Origin: DAOTEJ01 sp035454085
GTDB taxonomy: Bacteria; Pseudomonadota; Gammaproteobacteria; Burkholderiales; Burkholderiaceae_F
Length of the DNA stretch: 40,474 bases
NCBI GenBank assembly: GCA_035454085.1
Contig: DAOTEJ010000016.1
Location: 1 to 40,474 of the forward strand
Direction: 5' to 3'
Below, one piece after another: positions 33,417-40,474 of the stretch. The notes beneath the pieces were generated by a model. That model did no database searches and was not told the origin of the DNA. It saw only the letters and a program-made list of their open reading frames with translations. Both the position numbers and the translations under genes were made by a program. Numbering within the stretch: the stretch's first letter is position 1; every line of letters starts with the position of its first letter.

Positions 33417-33755
33417 ATGTCCGACCTTCCCCGCCTGCGCCTCGTCCTCCAGGGCTTCACGCCCGCCGAGGCGCAGATCCTGCGCGATCTGGTGGCCCAG
33501 AGTGCCGCGAGCTGGATCGTCACCGACACGGTGCCGATCCACGCCATGCTGCTGGCGCAGGGCACCCGCGAGGGCGACCCCGAGCACTGCGCGGTGCTGC
33601 GCGTGAACCTGGGCCGACGGCCCGAGGAGCGTGGCCGCGAGCACCGCATGACCCCCCTGCTGCTGCGCAAGCCGATCCGCGCCGCCACCCTGCGCGTGGC
33701 GCTGGACGCGGCGCGCTCCCGCCTGGAGATGCACGGCGCCGACGCTAGCGTCTGA
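33417..33755 (+). CDS. Unrecognised small protein
   Basis: A 112-residue protein, MSDLPRLRLVLQGFTPAEAQ onward, with no domain I can name. It starts with a hydrophobic strand, has a helix AEAQILRDLVAQSA, another strand WIVTDTVPIHAMLL, and near the C terminus TPLLLRKPIRAATLRVALDA. The last part resembles the K-P segment that ends response-regulator receiver domains (LxKPI), so a degenerate receiver-like fold is possible; the phosphorylated Asp is not evident. The ATG at 33417 is chosen because the sequence before it is non-conserved-looking low complexity. It lies between the dehalogenase-like and CNNM genes, all on one strand. Confidence 0.65.
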   Translation: MSDLPRLRLVLQGFTPAEAQILRDLVAQSAASWIVTDTVPIHAMLLAQGTREGDPEHCAVLRVNLGRRPEERGREHRMTPLLLRKPIRAATLRVALDAARSRLEMHGADASV

Positions 33756-33842
33756 GGCAGGCGCCGCCGCGCTCGCCAGTGCGCGGCAAGCGGGGCGGCC
33801 CTTGGGCTAATCTACGCGGCCCGGGTCAGTCAAAAGTGCTCC

Positions 33843-35144
33843 ATGGCGGAAGTCTTTCTGCTCTTCGGCCTCATCTTCGTCAACGGCCTGTTCGCGATGT
33901 CCGAGATCGCGCTCGTCACCGCGCGGCGCGCGCGCCTGCAGGTGCTGGCTGAGCAGGGCGACAAGGGGGCGCAGATCGCCCTGGCGCTCAACGAGCACCC
34001 CACGCGGGTGCTCTCGACCATCCAGGTGGGCATCACCTCGATCGGCATCCTCTCGGGCATCGTGGGCGAGGCCGCGCTGGCCGCGCCGCTGGGCAACTGG
34101 CTCGTCGGCCTGGGCGTGGAGGGCGGTGCGGCGCGTTTTGGCGCCACCGCGCTGGTGGTGGTCGTGGTGACCTACTTCTCGATCGTGCTGGGCGAACTGG
34201 TGCCCAAGCGCCTGGGCCAGATCAGCCCCGAGAGCATCGCGCGCCGCGTGGCCCTGCCGATCCGCGGCCTGGCGGCCGTGGCCAAGCCCTTCGTGCGCCT
34301 GCTCTCGGCCTCGACCGACCTGATCCTGCGCCTGCTGGGCGCGCGCCACACCTCGGCGCAGGCGGTCACCGAGGAAGAGATCCACGCCATGATCGACGAG
34401 GGCTCCGAGTCGGGCGTGATCGATGCGCAGGAGCGCGCCATGGTGCGCAACGTGTTCCGTCTCGACGATCGACAGATCGGCTCGCTGATGACGCCGCGCT
34501 CGGACATCGAGTACATCGACCTCGACGATCCCGACGACGAGAACATGCGCAAGGTGCTCTCGTCGGGGCACTCGCGCCTGCCGGTGGTGCGCGGCGGCCT
34601 GGCGGACATCGAAGGCATCATCACCGTGCGGCGCCTGCTGCAGCAGATCGCCGACGGCGGCCGCGCCGACTTTCGGCGCGACCTGCAACCGGTGGTCTAC
34701 GTGCCGGAGTCGCTGACCGGCATGGAACTGCTCGACAACTTCCGCGCCTCGAGCGCGCACCTCGCGGTGGTGGTGGACGAGTACGGCGAGATCCAGGGCG
34801 TGGTCACTCCCCAGGACCTGCTCGAAGCCATCGCCGGCGAGTTCAAGACGCCCAGCAACGAAGACTCCTGGGCGGTGCAGCGGGCCGACGGATCCTGGCT
34901 GCTCGACGGCCTGATTCCCATTCCCGAGCTCAAGGACCGACTCGGCCTGCCCAGCGCGCCGGAAGAGGAACTGGGGCGCTACAACACGCTCTCGGGCATG
35001 GTGATGCTCTTGCTCGGTCGGGTGCCGCGCACCGCCGACGCCGTGGAGTGGGAAGGCTGGCGCTTCGAGATCGTGGACATGGACAGCCGCCGCATCGACA
35101 AGGTGCTGGCCTCGCGCCTGCCCGCCCCGCTCGAAGAGGACTGA
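33843..35144 (+). CDS. CNNM/CorC-type transmembrane protein with CBS pair
   Basis: A 433-residue member of the CNNM (DUF21)/hemolysin-C-like family, linked to magnesium, cobalt or sodium transport and to resistance. The DUF21 membrane domain is at 1-180 (FGLIFVNGLFAMSEIALVTA, VGITSIGILSGIVGEAALA, YFSIVLGELVPKRLGQ). A CBS pair follows at about 205-330 (IGSLMTPRSDIEYIDLDD, SGHSRLPVV, AHLAVVVDEYGEIQGVVTPQ). A CorC_HlyC domain follows at about 345-425 (GSWLLDGLIPIPELKDRLGL, YNTLSGMVM). The name hemolysin is historical. The RBS is poor. It converges with pyrF with 11 bases between. Confidence 0.93.
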   Translation: MAEVFLLFGLIFVNGLFAMSEIALVTARRARLQVLAEQGDKGAQIALALNEHPTRVLSTIQVGITSIGILSGIVGEAALAAPLGNWLVGLGVEGGAARFGATALVVVVVTYFSIVLGELVPKRLGQISPESIARRVALPIRGLAAVAKPFVRLLSASTDLILRLLGARHTSAQAVTEEEIHAMIDEGSESGVIDAQERAMVRNVFRLDDRQIGSLMTPRSDIEYIDLDDPDDENMRKVLSSGHSRLPVVRGGLADIEGIITVRRLLQQIADGGRADFRRDLQPVVYVPESLTGMELLDNFRASSAHLAVVVDEYGEIQGVVTPQDLLEAIAGEFKTPSNEDSWAVQRADGSWLLDGLIPIPELKDRLGLPSAPEEELGRYNTLSGMVMLLLGRVPRTADAVEWEGWRFEIVDMDSRRIDKVLASRLPAPLEED

Positions 35145-35155
35145 GTCCGCGCCCG

Positions 35156-35977
35156 CTACGGGCGCGCGCGGTGGCGGTTGATCTCGTCGCGCGTGCGCAG
35201 CGCCACGGCGCGCGCCGCGGCGGCAAAGTCTTCCTCGTGACCGGCGTAGAGGATGGCGCGACTGGAGTTGATCACCATGCCCGCGCCCGCGGCCGTCTGG
35301 CCGGCGTGAACGCTGGCCGCCACGTCGCCACCCTGCGCCCCGATGCCCGGGACGAGCAGGGGCAGGTGCGGTGCCAGGCGGCGCACGGTGGCCAGTTCTG
35401 CGGGGTAGGTCGCGCCCACCACCAGTCCCAGTTGTCCGTGCGTGTTCCAGGGGCCTGCCGCGAGTTCGGCCACGCGCTCGTAGAGGCGGCGCCCGCCGGT
35501 CTCGAGCATCTGCAGGTCATTGCCGCCCGGATTGCTCGTGCGGCACAGCAGGAAGGCGCCGCGCTCGGGATAGGCGAGGTAGGGCTCGAGCGAGTCGCGC
35601 CCCATGTAGGGCGAGAGGGTCACCGCGTCGGCTCCGTAGCGCTCGAAGGCCTCGCGCGCGTAGTGCTCGGCGGTCGAGCCGATGTCGCCGCGCTTGGCGT
35701 CGAGGATCACCGGCACCTGCGGGTGCTGTGCGCGCACGTGGGCGATCAGGGCCTCGAGCTGATCCTCGGCCCGGCACGAGGCGAAGTAGGCGATCTGCGG
35801 CTTGAAGGCACAGGCCAGGTCGGCGGTGGCGTCCACGATCGCCCGGCAAAACTCGTAGATCGCGTCGTCGCGCCCGCGCACCGCGGCCGGGAAGCGGCTG
35901 GGGTCGGGGTCGAGCCCGATGCACAGCAGGGTGTTGTCCTCGCGCCAGCGCGCGGCGAGCTTGTCGGTGAACTTCAT
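35156..35977 (-). CDS. pyrF: Orotidine 5'-phosphate decarboxylase (long form)
   Basis: PyrF decarboxylates OMP to UMP, the last step of de novo pyrimidine synthesis. The 273 residues are the longer PyrF type (OMPdecase type 2, as in Burkholderiales and actinobacteria). The catalytic D-x-K-x-x-D reads DAKRGDIG (D93, K95, D98), with LLCIGLDPDPSRFP at the N terminus, AFKPQIAYF, VTLSPYMGRDSLEPY and LLVPGIGAQGGD. The ATG at 35977 has GGAG seven bases upstream. It is divergent from the thioredoxin-fold gene. Confidence 0.95.
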   Translation of the reverse strand: MKFTDKLAARWREDNTLLCIGLDPDPSRFPAAVRGRDDAIYEFCRAIVDATADLACAFKPQIAYFASCRAEDQLEALIAHVRAQHPQVPVILDAKRGDIGSTAEHYAREAFERYGADAVTLSPYMGRDSLEPYLAYPERGAFLLCRTSNPGGNDLQMLETGGRRLYERVAELAAGPWNTHGQLGLVVGATYPAELATVRRLAPHLPLLVPGIGAQGGDVAASVHAGQTAAGAGMVINSSRAILYAGHEEDFAAAARAVALRTRDEINRHRARP

Positions 35978-36139
35978 TCGGTCTCCGGGAGCGGCTCGCA
36001 TTTTAGGCGCCGCGCGCGCCGGGCCCTCCGCCCAGGGTTGTTCCGGGGGCGCGAGGGCGGGGCGGCTTGATCTCGTGCAGGCTGCCCGCTCCGCCGCCGC
36101 GCGAGCATGCGCCATCGATCCCCTCAAGTGAGAGCCAAG

Positions 36140-36739
36140 ATGATCCGCGAACGCCGCCGCCTGCTGGGACTGGCCGCCACGCTTGCCGCCGCCTCGCTCG
36201 CGACACCGGCGCGGGCCCAGGCGCCGGCCGCCACAGCCGCCGCGACGTCGGCCCTGCCGCCGCCCGACGCGCGCGCCATGCTCGAGCAGTTCGAGAAGAG
36301 CGGCCGCGGCTTCGAGATGCGCCCGGGCGTGAAGGCCGCCACCACGGTCTATGTGGTGTTCGACCCGCAGTGCCCCTGGTGCGCCAAGTTGTGGGATTCC
36401 GCCAAGCCGATCGCCGATCGGGTGCGCTTCGTGTGGCTGCCGGTGGCGGTGCTGAATCCGCGCAGTGAGCCGCAGGGCGCGGCCATCCTCGCCGCAGCCA
36501 ATCCGGTCGAGACCATGGAGGCCAACGAGGCGCAGCTGCCCAAGGGCGGCCTGCCGCTGGAGTCGCTGGCGCCGCCCATGGCCGCGCGCGAGGACGTCTG
36601 GACCAACTCGCGCATCTTCCGCCGCACCGGCGGGCGCAGCGTGCCCTTCGCGGTCTACCGCGATGCGCAGGGCCAGGCCGCGACGATTCCCGGCTATCTG
36701 CCGCCCGAGGACTTGAAGAAGGCCCTGGGCGTGTCCTGA
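36140..36739 (+). CDS. Exported thioredoxin-fold protein (DsbG/DsbC-like)
   Basis: A 199-residue protein with an Arg-rich export signal (RERRRLLGLAATLAAASLA, cleavage likely near ATPARA-QA). The pattern is reminiscent of Tat signals but lacks the full motif. The mature part has a thioredoxin fold with redox centre CPWC (C78-C81) in VYVVFDPQCPWCAKLWDSAK, and a cis-Pro region GGRSVPFAVY. It resembles the catalytic domain of periplasmic disulfide isomerases DsbG/DsbC, without a clear dimerisation domain. The role is probably periplasmic thiol handling; partners are unknown. An upstream in-frame ATG at 36107 would add 11 residues; I prefer 36140, preceded by GAGAGCC. Confidence 0.85.
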   Translation: MIRERRRLLGLAATLAAASLATPARAQAPAATAAATSALPPPDARAMLEQFEKSGRGFEMRPGVKAATTVYVVFDPQCPWCAKLWDSAKPIADRVRFVWLPVAVLNPRSEPQGAAILAAANPVETMEANEAQLPKGGLPLESLAPPMAAREDVWTNSRIFRRTGGRSVPFAVYRDAQGQAATIPGYLPPEDLKKALGVS

Positions 36740-36779
36740 TCGGTCAGGCGGCCCCGCCGGGCTGCCGGGGCGCATCCCG

Positions 36780-36785
36780 CATAAT
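36780..36785 (+). promoter_or_regulatory. -10 element upstream of the acyltransferase
   Basis: CATAAT, 35 bases before the acyltransferase ATG. No -35 and no Shine-Dalgarno are recognised. Confidence 0.3.
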
Positions 36786-36819
36786 CGCGCCTTCGCGCGA
36801 GCGGCGACTGCGCCCGTCC

Positions 36820-37986
36820 ATGACCCATCCTCTCCCGACGCCCGACGGCCGCCCCCAGACCTGGTTCGAGGGGCTCGATGCGCTGCGCGGGCTGGCGGCG
36901 ATCTTCGTGATCTGGCTGCACTCGTCCGAGATGTTCGTCAAGATCCCGGCGGTGGCGGCGCACGGCACCGTGCTCTACGACGTGATCAACCTCGCGGGTC
37001 TGGGGCGCGCCGGACTGATCGGCTTTTTCGCGGTCAGCGGCTTCGTGATCTGCGCCACGCTGCGCGGTCCGCTGGGCACCACCCTCGCGTCGTTCGCGAT
37101 CAAGCGCTTCTTCCGCCTCTACCCGGTGTTCTGGGTGTCGATCCCGTTCGGGCTGTGGGCGGCCTGGTACCTGTTCGACAAGCCCATCAGCTGGCAGCTG
37201 ATCGCGGCCAACATCACCATCCTGCCCATGCTGCTGGGCCAGCCGGTGATCATGGGCCAGTACTGGTCGCTCGAGACCGAGGCGCTGTTCTACGTGCTGG
37301 CAGCCGCGATGTTCGCGGTGGGCATCCTGTGGAAAGGGCGCTGGGTCTTGGCGGTGATCGCGCTCTTTCAGCTCGTGCTGGCGCTCGGGGTGTTTCATCT
37401 CATTCCCTACCCCGAGTACAAGCCCTGGCAGATCACGCCCTACCACATGGGCATCGTGCTCTGGGGCTGGGTGGCTCGCATGGCGCACGACCGCAATCAG
37501 GCGGCCGGCGGCGCCTACTGGAGCTGGATCAAGGACCGCGAGTTCCTCGTGGCCAGCGCGCTGATGCTCGGGCCGGCGCTGGCGCGCCTGGCGCTGTGGG
37601 AGAGCCAGACCTCGATCTCGGCGGCGATTGCCGGGCCGCTCGGCATGGCGATGTTCGTGGGCTTCCTGGTCTTCCCGTACCGCTACACGCGCAACGCGGT
37701 CTGGCGCTTCCTGGTGTGGGTGGGGACGGTGAGCTATTCGACCTACCTGTTCCACCCGGTGGTCTTCTATCCGCTCTACTGGTGGGCGCGCCAGCATCCC
37801 GAGAGCTGGGTGGCGCAGTTGCATGTGTCGGCCTACGTGCTGTTCGCCGTGGCCGGCACGCTCGTGGTGGCGGGGCTGAGCTTCCGCTGGTTCGAGGATC
37901 CGCCCAACCAGTACGCGCATCGCCTGGTCAAGCGGCTGTTTCCGGCGAGCCGCACGAGCGCCAAGGCCAAGGCCGCGGCGGGCTAG
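36820..37986 (+). CDS. Membrane acyltransferase 3 (OafA/YrhL family)
   Basis: A 388-residue integral membrane acyltransferase that usually moves acetyl groups to sugars of LPS, exopolysaccharide or peptidoglycan. The N-terminal family motif is FEGLDALRGLAAIFVIWLHS (R23 and H34). About ten membrane segments follow, with the loop FFAVSGFVICATLRG, FFRLYPVFWVSIPF and QYWSLETEALFYVLAAAMF as typical blocks, ending in VSYSTYLFHPVVFYPLYWW. No extracellular SGNH domain is fused to it. It is 16 bases upstream of an MBOAT gene, so the three last genes of the window form a likely O-acetylation operon. Confidence 0.92.
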   Translation: MTHPLPTPDGRPQTWFEGLDALRGLAAIFVIWLHSSEMFVKIPAVAAHGTVLYDVINLAGLGRAGLIGFFAVSGFVICATLRGPLGTTLASFAIKRFFRLYPVFWVSIPFGLWAAWYLFDKPISWQLIAANITILPMLLGQPVIMGQYWSLETEALFYVLAAAMFAVGILWKGRWVLAVIALFQLVLALGVFHLIPYPEYKPWQITPYHMGIVLWGWVARMAHDRNQAAGGAYWSWIKDREFLVASALMLGPALARLALWESQTSISAAIAGPLGMAMFVGFLVFPYRYTRNAVWRFLVWVGTVSYSTYLFHPVVFYPLYWWARQHPESWVAQLHVSAYVLFAVAGTLVVAGLSFRWFEDPPNQYAHRLVKRLFPASRTSAKAKAAAG

Positions 37987-38002
37987 GCGGCGCGCGCACG
38001 CG

Positions 38003-39493
38003 ATGCTGTTCAATTCCTACGAGTTCATCTTTCTCTATCTGCCGGTCACGCTGGTCGGCTTCTTCCTGCTCGCGCGCTTCGCGGGCAAGCTGGCAGCCGC
38101 GACCTGGCTCACCGTGGCCTCGCTCGGCTTCTATGGGTGGTGGGACGCGCGCTACGTGGTGCTTCTGCTCGCGTCGATCGCGGTGAACTACACCGTGGGC
38201 GTGCAGATCGCCCGGCGCCGCGAGCGCGATCGCCTCGCCGCCAGGCGCTGGCTGGTGGGCGGCATCGTCTTCGACCTCGGCCTGCTCGCCTACTTCAAGT
38301 ACACCGGCTTCCTGCTCGCCAACTTTCAGGCGCTCACGGGGGTGGGCGGCGAGATCCCGGACATCGCGCTGCCGCTGGGGATCTCGTTCTTCACCTTCAC
38401 CCAGATCGCCTTCCTGGTCGACGCCTACCAGGGCATCGCCCGGGAATTCAGGCCGGTGCACTACGGGCTGTTCGTGACCTACTTCCCGCACCTGATCGCG
38501 GGCCCGGTGCTGCATCACAAGGAGATGATGCCGCAGTTCGCGCAGGACTCGGTCTACCGCTTCGACTGGACCCACTTCGCCGTGGGCACGACGCTGTTCG
38601 TGATGGGCCTGTTCAAGAAGGTGATCATCGCCGACGGAATCGCGCACTACGTGCGGCCGGCCTTCGACGCCGTCGCGGCGGGTCAGGCGCTGAGCCTGGT
38701 GCAGAGTTGGGGCGGCGCGCTGGCCTACACCTGCCAGCTGTACTTCGACTTCTCGGGCTACACCGACATGGCGCTGGGCCTGTCGATGATGCTGGGCATC
38801 CGCCTGCCGCTGAACTTCAATTCGCCCTACAAGGCCACCAGCATCGCCGACTTCTGGCGCCGCTGGCACATGACCCTCTCGCGCTTCCTGCGCGACTACC
38901 TTTACATCCCGCTCGGGGGCAACCAGCGCGGCGTGGCGCGGCGCTACTTCAACCTCAGCGCCACCATGTGGCTGGGCGGCCTGTGGCACGGCGCAAGCTG
39001 GACCTTCGTGATCTGGGGCGCGCTGCACGGCTTGTACCTGCTCGTGAACCACGCCTGGCGCGCCAGCGGCCTCGGCACGCGCCTTGGGGCGCCGTTCCCG
39101 CGCTGGCTGCGCGTGGCGACGGCGGTGGCGCTGACCTTCGTGGCCACCGTGTTCGCGTGGGTGTTCTTCCGCGCGGCCGATCTGCCCGCGGCCTGGCTGA
39201 TGGTCAAGGGCATGCTCGGCCTGCACGGCCTGGGGCTGGAGCAGCTCGATGCCATGCGCGGCCAGATCAACCGCACCCTGGTGTGCCTGTTCATCATCTG
39301 GGCCTGCCCCAACAGCCAGCAGATCCTGGCGCGCTTTCGCCCCGCGCTGGAGATGCCCGAGCCCGGCACCGTCGCATTGCGCTGGTGGATGTGGCGACCC
39401 AGCCCCCTGTGGCTCGTCGTGGTCGCCGTGGCCGCCGCCGCGGCCCTGCTCTCGCTGAACCAGATCAGCGAGTTCATCTACTTCAACTTCTGA
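38003..39493 (+). CDS. AlgI-like MBOAT O-acyltransferase
   Basis: A 496-residue membrane-bound O-acyltransferase of the AlgI/DltB type, which passes acetyl groups across the inner membrane for polysaccharide O-acetylation. The start MLFNSYEFIFLYLPVTLVGF and SLGFYGWWDARYVVLLLASI are AlgI hallmarks. The two catalytic-site histidines are H289 in DFWRRWHMTLSRFLRDYLYI and H329 in GGLWHGASWTF. LPLGISFFTFTQIAFLVDAY and YFDFSGYTDMALGLSMMLGI also fit. The start ATG at 38003 has no strong RBS. A partner protein that places the acetyl group (AlgX/AlgJ-like) is expected, and the following gene is a candidate. Confidence 0.95.
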   Translation: MLFNSYEFIFLYLPVTLVGFFLLARFAGKLAAATWLTVASLGFYGWWDARYVVLLLASIAVNYTVGVQIARRRERDRLAARRWLVGGIVFDLGLLAYFKYTGFLLANFQALTGVGGEIPDIALPLGISFFTFTQIAFLVDAYQGIAREFRPVHYGLFVTYFPHLIAGPVLHHKEMMPQFAQDSVYRFDWTHFAVGTTLFVMGLFKKVIIADGIAHYVRPAFDAVAAGQALSLVQSWGGALAYTCQLYFDFSGYTDMALGLSMMLGIRLPLNFNSPYKATSIADFWRRWHMTLSRFLRDYLYIPLGGNQRGVARRYFNLSATMWLGGLWHGASWTFVIWGALHGLYLLVNHAWRASGLGTRLGAPFPRWLRVATAVALTFVATVFAWVFFRAADLPAAWLMVKGMLGLHGLGLEQLDAMRGQINRTLVCLFIIWACPNSQQILARFRPALEMPEPGTVALRWWMWRPSPLWLVVVAVAAAAALLSLNQISEFIYFNF

Positions 39494-39497
39494 ACCC

Positions 39498-40474
39498 GTG
39501 GACCGCGCCCTGAACGACCCCGCCCAGGCCGCACGCATGCGCCGCTACGTGCTCGTGCTCGCGGCCGTGGTCGCCGCCCTGGTGGGCGCGACCATGGCGC
39601 TCAACCGCGTGGTCGATCCGTTCGGGCTGTACAACGACGTCTCGATCCGCGGGCTCAATCGCTTCAAGACCGAGATCTCGGAATACGAGCGCCACGTGCA
39701 GCCGCAGGTGATCCGCCGCCTGCAGCCCGAGGCGCTGGTGTTCGGCAGTTCGGTCGCCAAGATCGGCCTCGAGCCCACGCACCCGGGGCTTTCGGACCAG
39801 GGGCGCCTGCGGGCATACAACTTCGCCTTCTACGGCGGCGGTTGGGGCAGGACCTTGTGCGGCTTCGAATACGCCGCGCAGACCGTGCCCATGAAGCGCG
39901 CGGTGGTGGGGCTGCTGCCGGGGGACCTGCCCGCGGTGGACTGCGCCAGGCAGATGCCCGAGATCGCGGAGTTTTCCGTGTTCAAGCTGCTTGCCTCGCG
40001 CACCACGCTGGAGGCCTCGCTGAGCACCATCCGCAAGCAGAAGAAGGGCCGTGCCACCCACACCCCCGAGGGTCGCGCCTTCTTTGGCGACGATGCCCCC
40101 GACCACGAGGCGGTGTTCCGCAAGTTCCTGAAGAGGCTGGTGGGCGAGCGCTATGGCGGGGCTGCCTGCCGCCTTGGGCAGGATCTGCCGCCTGAGCCGC
40201 CCGCAGCGGCCGACAGCAAGCTCGACGGCCTGCGCGCCCTGCTCGATCTGGCCGAGACCAAGGCCGTGGATCTGCGCCTGTTCATCTATCCGCAGCCCGC
40301 CCAGGTGGCCGAGTTCGACGCGGCCTGCGGCAAGCTCGAGCAGCGCTGGGCCGACATCGCGGCAATCACCGCGCTGGTGGCGCGCTATCCCAATGCGCAG
40401 CTGTGGAGCTTCGAGAGCTACGGGCCGATGATCGCCGAGCGCATCGTCGGTGGCCGGCCGCAGCGATGGCAGGA
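39498..40474 (+). CDS. Membrane-anchored protein of the O-acetylation locus, truncated
   Basis: A frame open to the window end, 325 residues seen. One N-terminal membrane helix (YVLVLAAVVAALVGATMAL, about residues 17-35) suggests export with the body in the periplasm. The start of the soluble part has FGSSVAKIGL, like the GSS-type block I of SGNH-like proteins encoded beside MBOAT genes, then a block with Asn in YNFAFYGGG. Four cysteines are present. I cannot name the family and do not see full catalytic motifs; a role in placing acetyl groups with the AlgI-like protein is inferred from position. The start is GTG at 39498, four bases after the MBOAT stop; ATG 39537 is an alternative. Confidence 0.75.
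   Translation, partial: MDRALNDPAQAARMRRYVLVLAAVVAALVGATMALNRVVDPFGLYNDVSIRGLNRFKTEISEYERHVQPQVIRRLQPEALVFGSSVAKIGLEPTHPGLSDQGRLRAYNFAFYGGGWGRTLCGFEYAAQTVPMKRAVVGLLPGDLPAVDCARQMPEIAEFSVFKLLASRTTLEASLSTIRKQKKGRATHTPEGRAFFGDDAPDHEAVFRKFLKRLVGERYGGAACRLGQDLPPEPPAAADSKLDGLRALLDLAETKAVDLRLFIYPQPAQVAEFDAACGKLEQRWADIAAITALVARYPNAQLWSFESYGPMIAERIVGGRPQRWQ

Overview
The window is GC-rich DNA of about 40.5 kb from a Gram-negative betaproteobacterium, most likely of the order Burkholderiales. The evidence is family content and gene order: three trimeric beta-barrel porins of the betaproteobacterial type, Coq7-type ubiquinone hydroxylase, the run coq7 / osmC-like / rplM-rpsI / erpA / anmK / M23 peptidase / tyrS-dtd, and the run ribD-ribE / ribBX-ribH-nusB-thiL-pgpA-pncC / pyrF. 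The genus cannot be resolved. The content is mostly core chromosome. I see no tRNA, rRNA, CRISPR array, IS element or prophage. One run of exactly 100 N (4037-4136) is a scaffold gap that cuts off the 3' ends of glpD and of the first porin.

Layout. 1-1000: tail of an unrecognised protein, a VOC-family protein and a small unknown protein. 1207-4036: glycerol catabolism, glpK-glpD. 4137-8341: three porins on the minus strand; the first two are close tandem paralogues. 8469-9599: coq7 and a convergent OsmC-like protein. 9600-10183: a long stretch without a gene. It holds a strong plus-strand intrinsic terminator with structured, CU-rich sequence just upstream, so I propose an unannotated small RNA, followed by the rplM promoter and a structured rplM leader. 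10184-12804: rplM-rpsI, erpA and convergent anmK. 12782-17409: an M23 peptidoglycan peptidase divergent from a tight tyrS-dtd-PEBP-phosphatase cluster. 17528-20216: an MgtC/DUF4010 membrane protein, then glyA preceded by a clear ZTP (pfl-type) riboswitch. 20283-23778: katG with an OxyR-like site, and a hemG-cytochrome b pair. 24057-25100: nrdR, then a small heat-shock protein with a near-perfect sigma-32 promoter.

25207-32442 is the riboflavin/thiamin/cofactor cluster: ribD, ribE, an Old Yellow Enzyme, ribBX (its GTP cyclohydrolase II domain has lost the zinc cysteines), ribH, nusB, thiL, pgpA and pncC. 32430-35144 adds an alpha/beta hydrolase that carries the full fluoroacetate-dehalogenase residue set, an unknown small protein and a CNNM/CorC-type protein. 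pyrF is convergent (35156-35977). From 36140 there is an exported thioredoxin-fold protein, then an acyltransferase-3, an AlgI-like MBOAT and an exported protein cut by the window end. Those last three look like the start of a cell-surface polysaccharide O-acetylation locus.

The observations most worth a second look are the candidate CU-rich small RNA at about 9780-9981, the ZTP riboswitch on glyA, the Ser-to-Ala changes in the GlyA cofactor-phosphate loop, the fluoroacetate dehalogenase-like enzyme, the cysteine pairs conserved in the porins, and the incomplete O-acetylation locus at the right edge.
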